Source of the DNA: Caldifarciminota bacterium
GTDB lineage: Bacteria; WOR-3; Hydrothermia; WGAB01
Reading direction: 5' to 3'
Assembly (NCBI GenBank): GCA_015489295.1
Contig: WGAB01000280.1
Location: forward strand, 1 to 15,364
DNA length: 15,364 bases
Part shown: positions 13,733 through 15,364 of the stretch, one piece after another
How the letters are laid out: each line of letters opens with the position of its first letter
Position numbering within the stretch: position 1 is the first letter of the stretch
The notes under the pieces: generated by a model
Databases searched by the model: none
What the model was told of the DNA's origin: nothing
What the model saw: the letters and a program-made list of their open reading frames with translations, nothing else
Translations under genes and position numbers: made by a program

Positions 13733-15364
13733 CGCGGGGCACCTCCATCTCCTGCTTGCCCACCCGCACATAGTGGCGGCCCTGGCGTTCGCCCACATAC
13801 TCGGCCACGAAGCCGAAGGGCTTGATGCGGTAGGTCTTGCCCACCACCAGGGTGCGGGCCGGTCGGGTAAAGGCCTCCTGTTCCTGCACCTTTTCGCGCA
13901 CCTCGCGCTTCACGCTGGAGGCCAGGCTCACGGCCTCGCGGGCCCGTTCGGCCTGGGCGGCCTTCCGGAGCCGTCGCCGCAGTTCCTCAGCCTCGCGTTC
14001 CACCCGGCTCAGGATCTCCCGGGCCCGCTGCCGGGCGCGCTCCAGCCGCCGGGCCTCCTCCTCGCGCAGTTCCTGCTCCCGGGCGGCCAGGGCCCGGGCC
14101 TGCCGGGCCAGTTCCCGTTCCTTTTCGGCCAGCTGGATCTTCAAAAGCCGCAGGCCCTCCTCAAACTCCCGGAGGGTTTCCCGGGCCCGCTGGATCAAAG
14201 ACGGCGGCAGCCCCTCGTGCTCCGCAATCTCTAGGGCGTGGCTTTCGCCCATCTCGCCGATCTCCATCCGGTAGGTGGGCCGACCCGTGGCCGGGTCGTA
14301 GCCCATGGAGGCGTTCACCATGCCCGGGGTGCGGGCCACGAGTTCCTTCAGGGGGCCGAGGTGGGTGTTGGCCACCACCCGGGCGCCCCGCTCCTTGAGT
14401 TCCGCGAGCAGGGCGTAGGCCAGGGCCGCGCCCTCGGAGGGATCGGTAGAGGCCAGCATCTCGTCGAAGAGTACGAGGTCGCCGGGCTCCACCCGTTCCA
14501 GGAGTTCCCGGATCTCCCGCACGAGCGCGGTAAAACTGGACTCGCCCTTCAGGAGGTCCTGCTCGTCCTGGAACCCCAGGGCCCACAGGTTGTGGGGCAG
14601 GGGCACCCGCACCCTGCGGGCGGGAAAGGGAAACACGGCCATGGCGGCCAGCACCGCCAGGCCCAGGGTTTTCAGGGCCACGGTTTTGCCACCCGCGTTG
14701 GGCCCGGAGATGAGCAGCACCGCCTCGCGGAAATGCAGCGACAGGGGCACGGTGCCCTCAAACCCCTTTTCCTGCACGAGCAGGGGGTGGTACGCCTCCT
14801 CCAGCACAAACTCCGGGCCTTCGTGGATCTCGGGCAGCACGGCGCCGAGGGCCCGGGCGTACAGGGCCCGGGCGTACAGGGTTTCCAGGTCGCCCAGCTG
14901 GCGGCTCAGTTGCTCCAGGAACAGGGCGTGGTGGTGCGTCCGGTCGGAAAGGGCGCGCAGGATGCGCTGCACCTCCTCGCGTTCCTCCTCTTCGCGGCGT
15001 TTCAGGCGGTTCTGGACCTCAATGACCTCGTAGGGTTCCACGAAGAGGGTTTCCTCGGACTGGGAAAAGCCGTGCACCACGCCCCGGGGCTGTACATGCG
15101 ACTTCAAGGGCAGCACATAGCGGCCGTTCTTGAGGGTCACGAAGGGTTCCCGGAGCCAGCCCTTGCGGTCGTAGGCCCGCTTCAGGGCCTCCATTTTGCG
15201 GAGGACCTCGGCCTCGGCCTCCTTTCGGGCCCTGCGGATCCGGGCGAGCGCGGGGCTCGCGTCGTCCAGCACCTCGCCCTGGGGGCCCAGCGACCGCCGA
15301 ATCTCCTGATACAGGCCCCGGAGCACCACGGGGTCCAGCAGCGCCTCCTGCACCGGCGTTCCCA
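13713..15364 (-). CDS. mutS2: MutS2 family ATPase, N-terminus outside window, no Smr domain
   Basis: The frame enters from beyond position 15364; the GTG at 15353 is only an internal valine. About 550 residues are present. Numbered from that valine, Walker A is GPNAGGKT (217-224), the Q-loop region GFQDEQDLLKGESSFT (260-274), Walker B LVLFDEM (293-299), then ASTDPSEGAALA (301-312) and the His of NTHLGPLK (329-336). A charged coiled coil spans about 405-480. The protein then has a small barrel-like segment (VGKTYRIKPFGFVAEYVG) and ends at YEV. MutS2 proteins usually continue into a C-terminal Smr nuclease domain, which is missing here. The family acts on branched DNA and in suppressing recombination, and on collided ribosomes in Bacillus. 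It is the first visible gene of the mutS2-dnaG-rpoD cluster. Confidence 0.92.
   Translation of the reverse strand, partial: GTPVQEALLDPVVLRGLYQEIRRSLGPQGEVLDDASPALARIRRARKEAEAEVLRKMEALKRAYDRKGWLREPFVTLKNGRYVLPLKSHVQPRGVVHGFSQSEETLFVEPYEVIEVQNRLKRREEEEREEVQRILRALSDRTHHHALFLEQLSRQLGDLETLYARALYARALGAVLPEIHEGPEFVLEEAYHPLLVQEKGFEGTVPLSLHFREAVLLISGPNAGGKTVALKTLGLAVLAAMAVFPFPARRVRVPLPHNLWALGFQDEQDLLKGESSFTALVREIRELLERVEPGDLVLFDEMLASTDPSEGAALAYALLAELKERGARVVANTHLGPLKELVARTPGMVNASMGYDPATGRPTYRMEIGEMGESHALEIAEHEGLPPSLIQRARETLREFEEGLRLLKIQLAEKERELARQARALAAREQELREEEARRLERARQRAREILSRVEREAEELRRRLRKAAQAERAREAVSLASSVKREVREKVQEQEAFTRPARTLVVGKTYRIKPFGFVAEYVGERQGRHYVRVGKQEMEVPRDAFYEV
14848..14877. repeat. 15-bp tandem duplication inside mutS2
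   Basis: The unit AGGGCCCGGGCGTAC is present twice in direct tandem (14848-14862 and 14863-14877), followed by a partial AGGG. Being a multiple of three, it duplicates five residues in frame, seen as LYARA-LYARA at about residue 159-168 of the MutS2 fragment. This looks like a slippage event kept within a helical region. Confidence 0.85.

Noticed and set aside
15351..15353. GTG at 15353 as the MutS2 start
   Set aside because: The frame is open to the window edge and about 115 residues of the conserved MutS2 N-terminus are missing, so this is an internal valine.

Overview
The window is GC-rich, tightly packed bacterial chromosome with short gaps and many start/stop overlaps. The gene content is chromosomal (lipB, a tRNA-Ala, dnaG, rpoD, mutS2), and nothing looks like phage, plasmid, transposon or CRISPR. 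The taxon cannot be fixed from sequence alone. A secreted phosphoesterase with a tail resembling a type IX secretion sorting domain, a long RpoD with a large non-conserved region, a group 3b-type [NiFe] hydrogenase and probable leaderless promoters would fit an anaerobic, possibly thermophilic lineage near the FCB group. That placement is a low-confidence inference.

Layout: 1-870 (minus) holds lipB translationally coupled to the 5' end of an acyl-CoA dehydrogenase that leaves the window. 909-2534 (plus) is a membrane GT-C-type glycosyltransferase, divergent from lipB across a 38-bp gap containing two back-to-back -10 elements and a dyad. 2388-3548 (minus) is a secreted calcineurin-like metallophosphoesterase whose 3' end overlaps the glycosyltransferase antisense by 147 bp. 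3647-3719 is tRNA-Ala(GGC), followed after 24 bp by three overlapping hydrolase genes (hotdog thioesterase, HAD phosphatase, metallo-beta-lactamase fold), ending at 5539.

5540-5716 is a regulatory region with a close match to a sigma-54 (-24/-12) promoter and an upstream dyad placed where an enhancer-binding activator would bind. It precedes a five-gene operon (5717-10253) for a soluble NAD(P)-linked group 3b-type [NiFe] hydrogenase: beta Fe-S subunit, a stand-alone cyclic-nucleotide-binding-fold protein, gamma FAD/NAD(P) subunit, delta small subunit and alpha large subunit. In such enzymes H2 is split at the alpha Ni-Fe site, electrons pass through Fe-S clusters of delta, beta and gamma to FAD, and NAD(P) is reduced (or the reverse). 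No hydrogenase maturation genes are in the window.

A 38-bp perfect palindrome separates this operon from a convergent minus-strand cluster read as mutS2 (partial) - dnaG - rpoD (15364 to 10315). This is a version of the macromolecular-synthesis operon with mutS2 in the upstream position. The MutS2 ends before any C-terminal Smr nuclease domain. The most interesting points are the sigma-54 control region of the hydrogenase operon with its embedded cNMP-fold protein, the antisense gene overlap at 2388-2534, the Smr-less MutS2, and the tRNA that appears to lead a protein operon.
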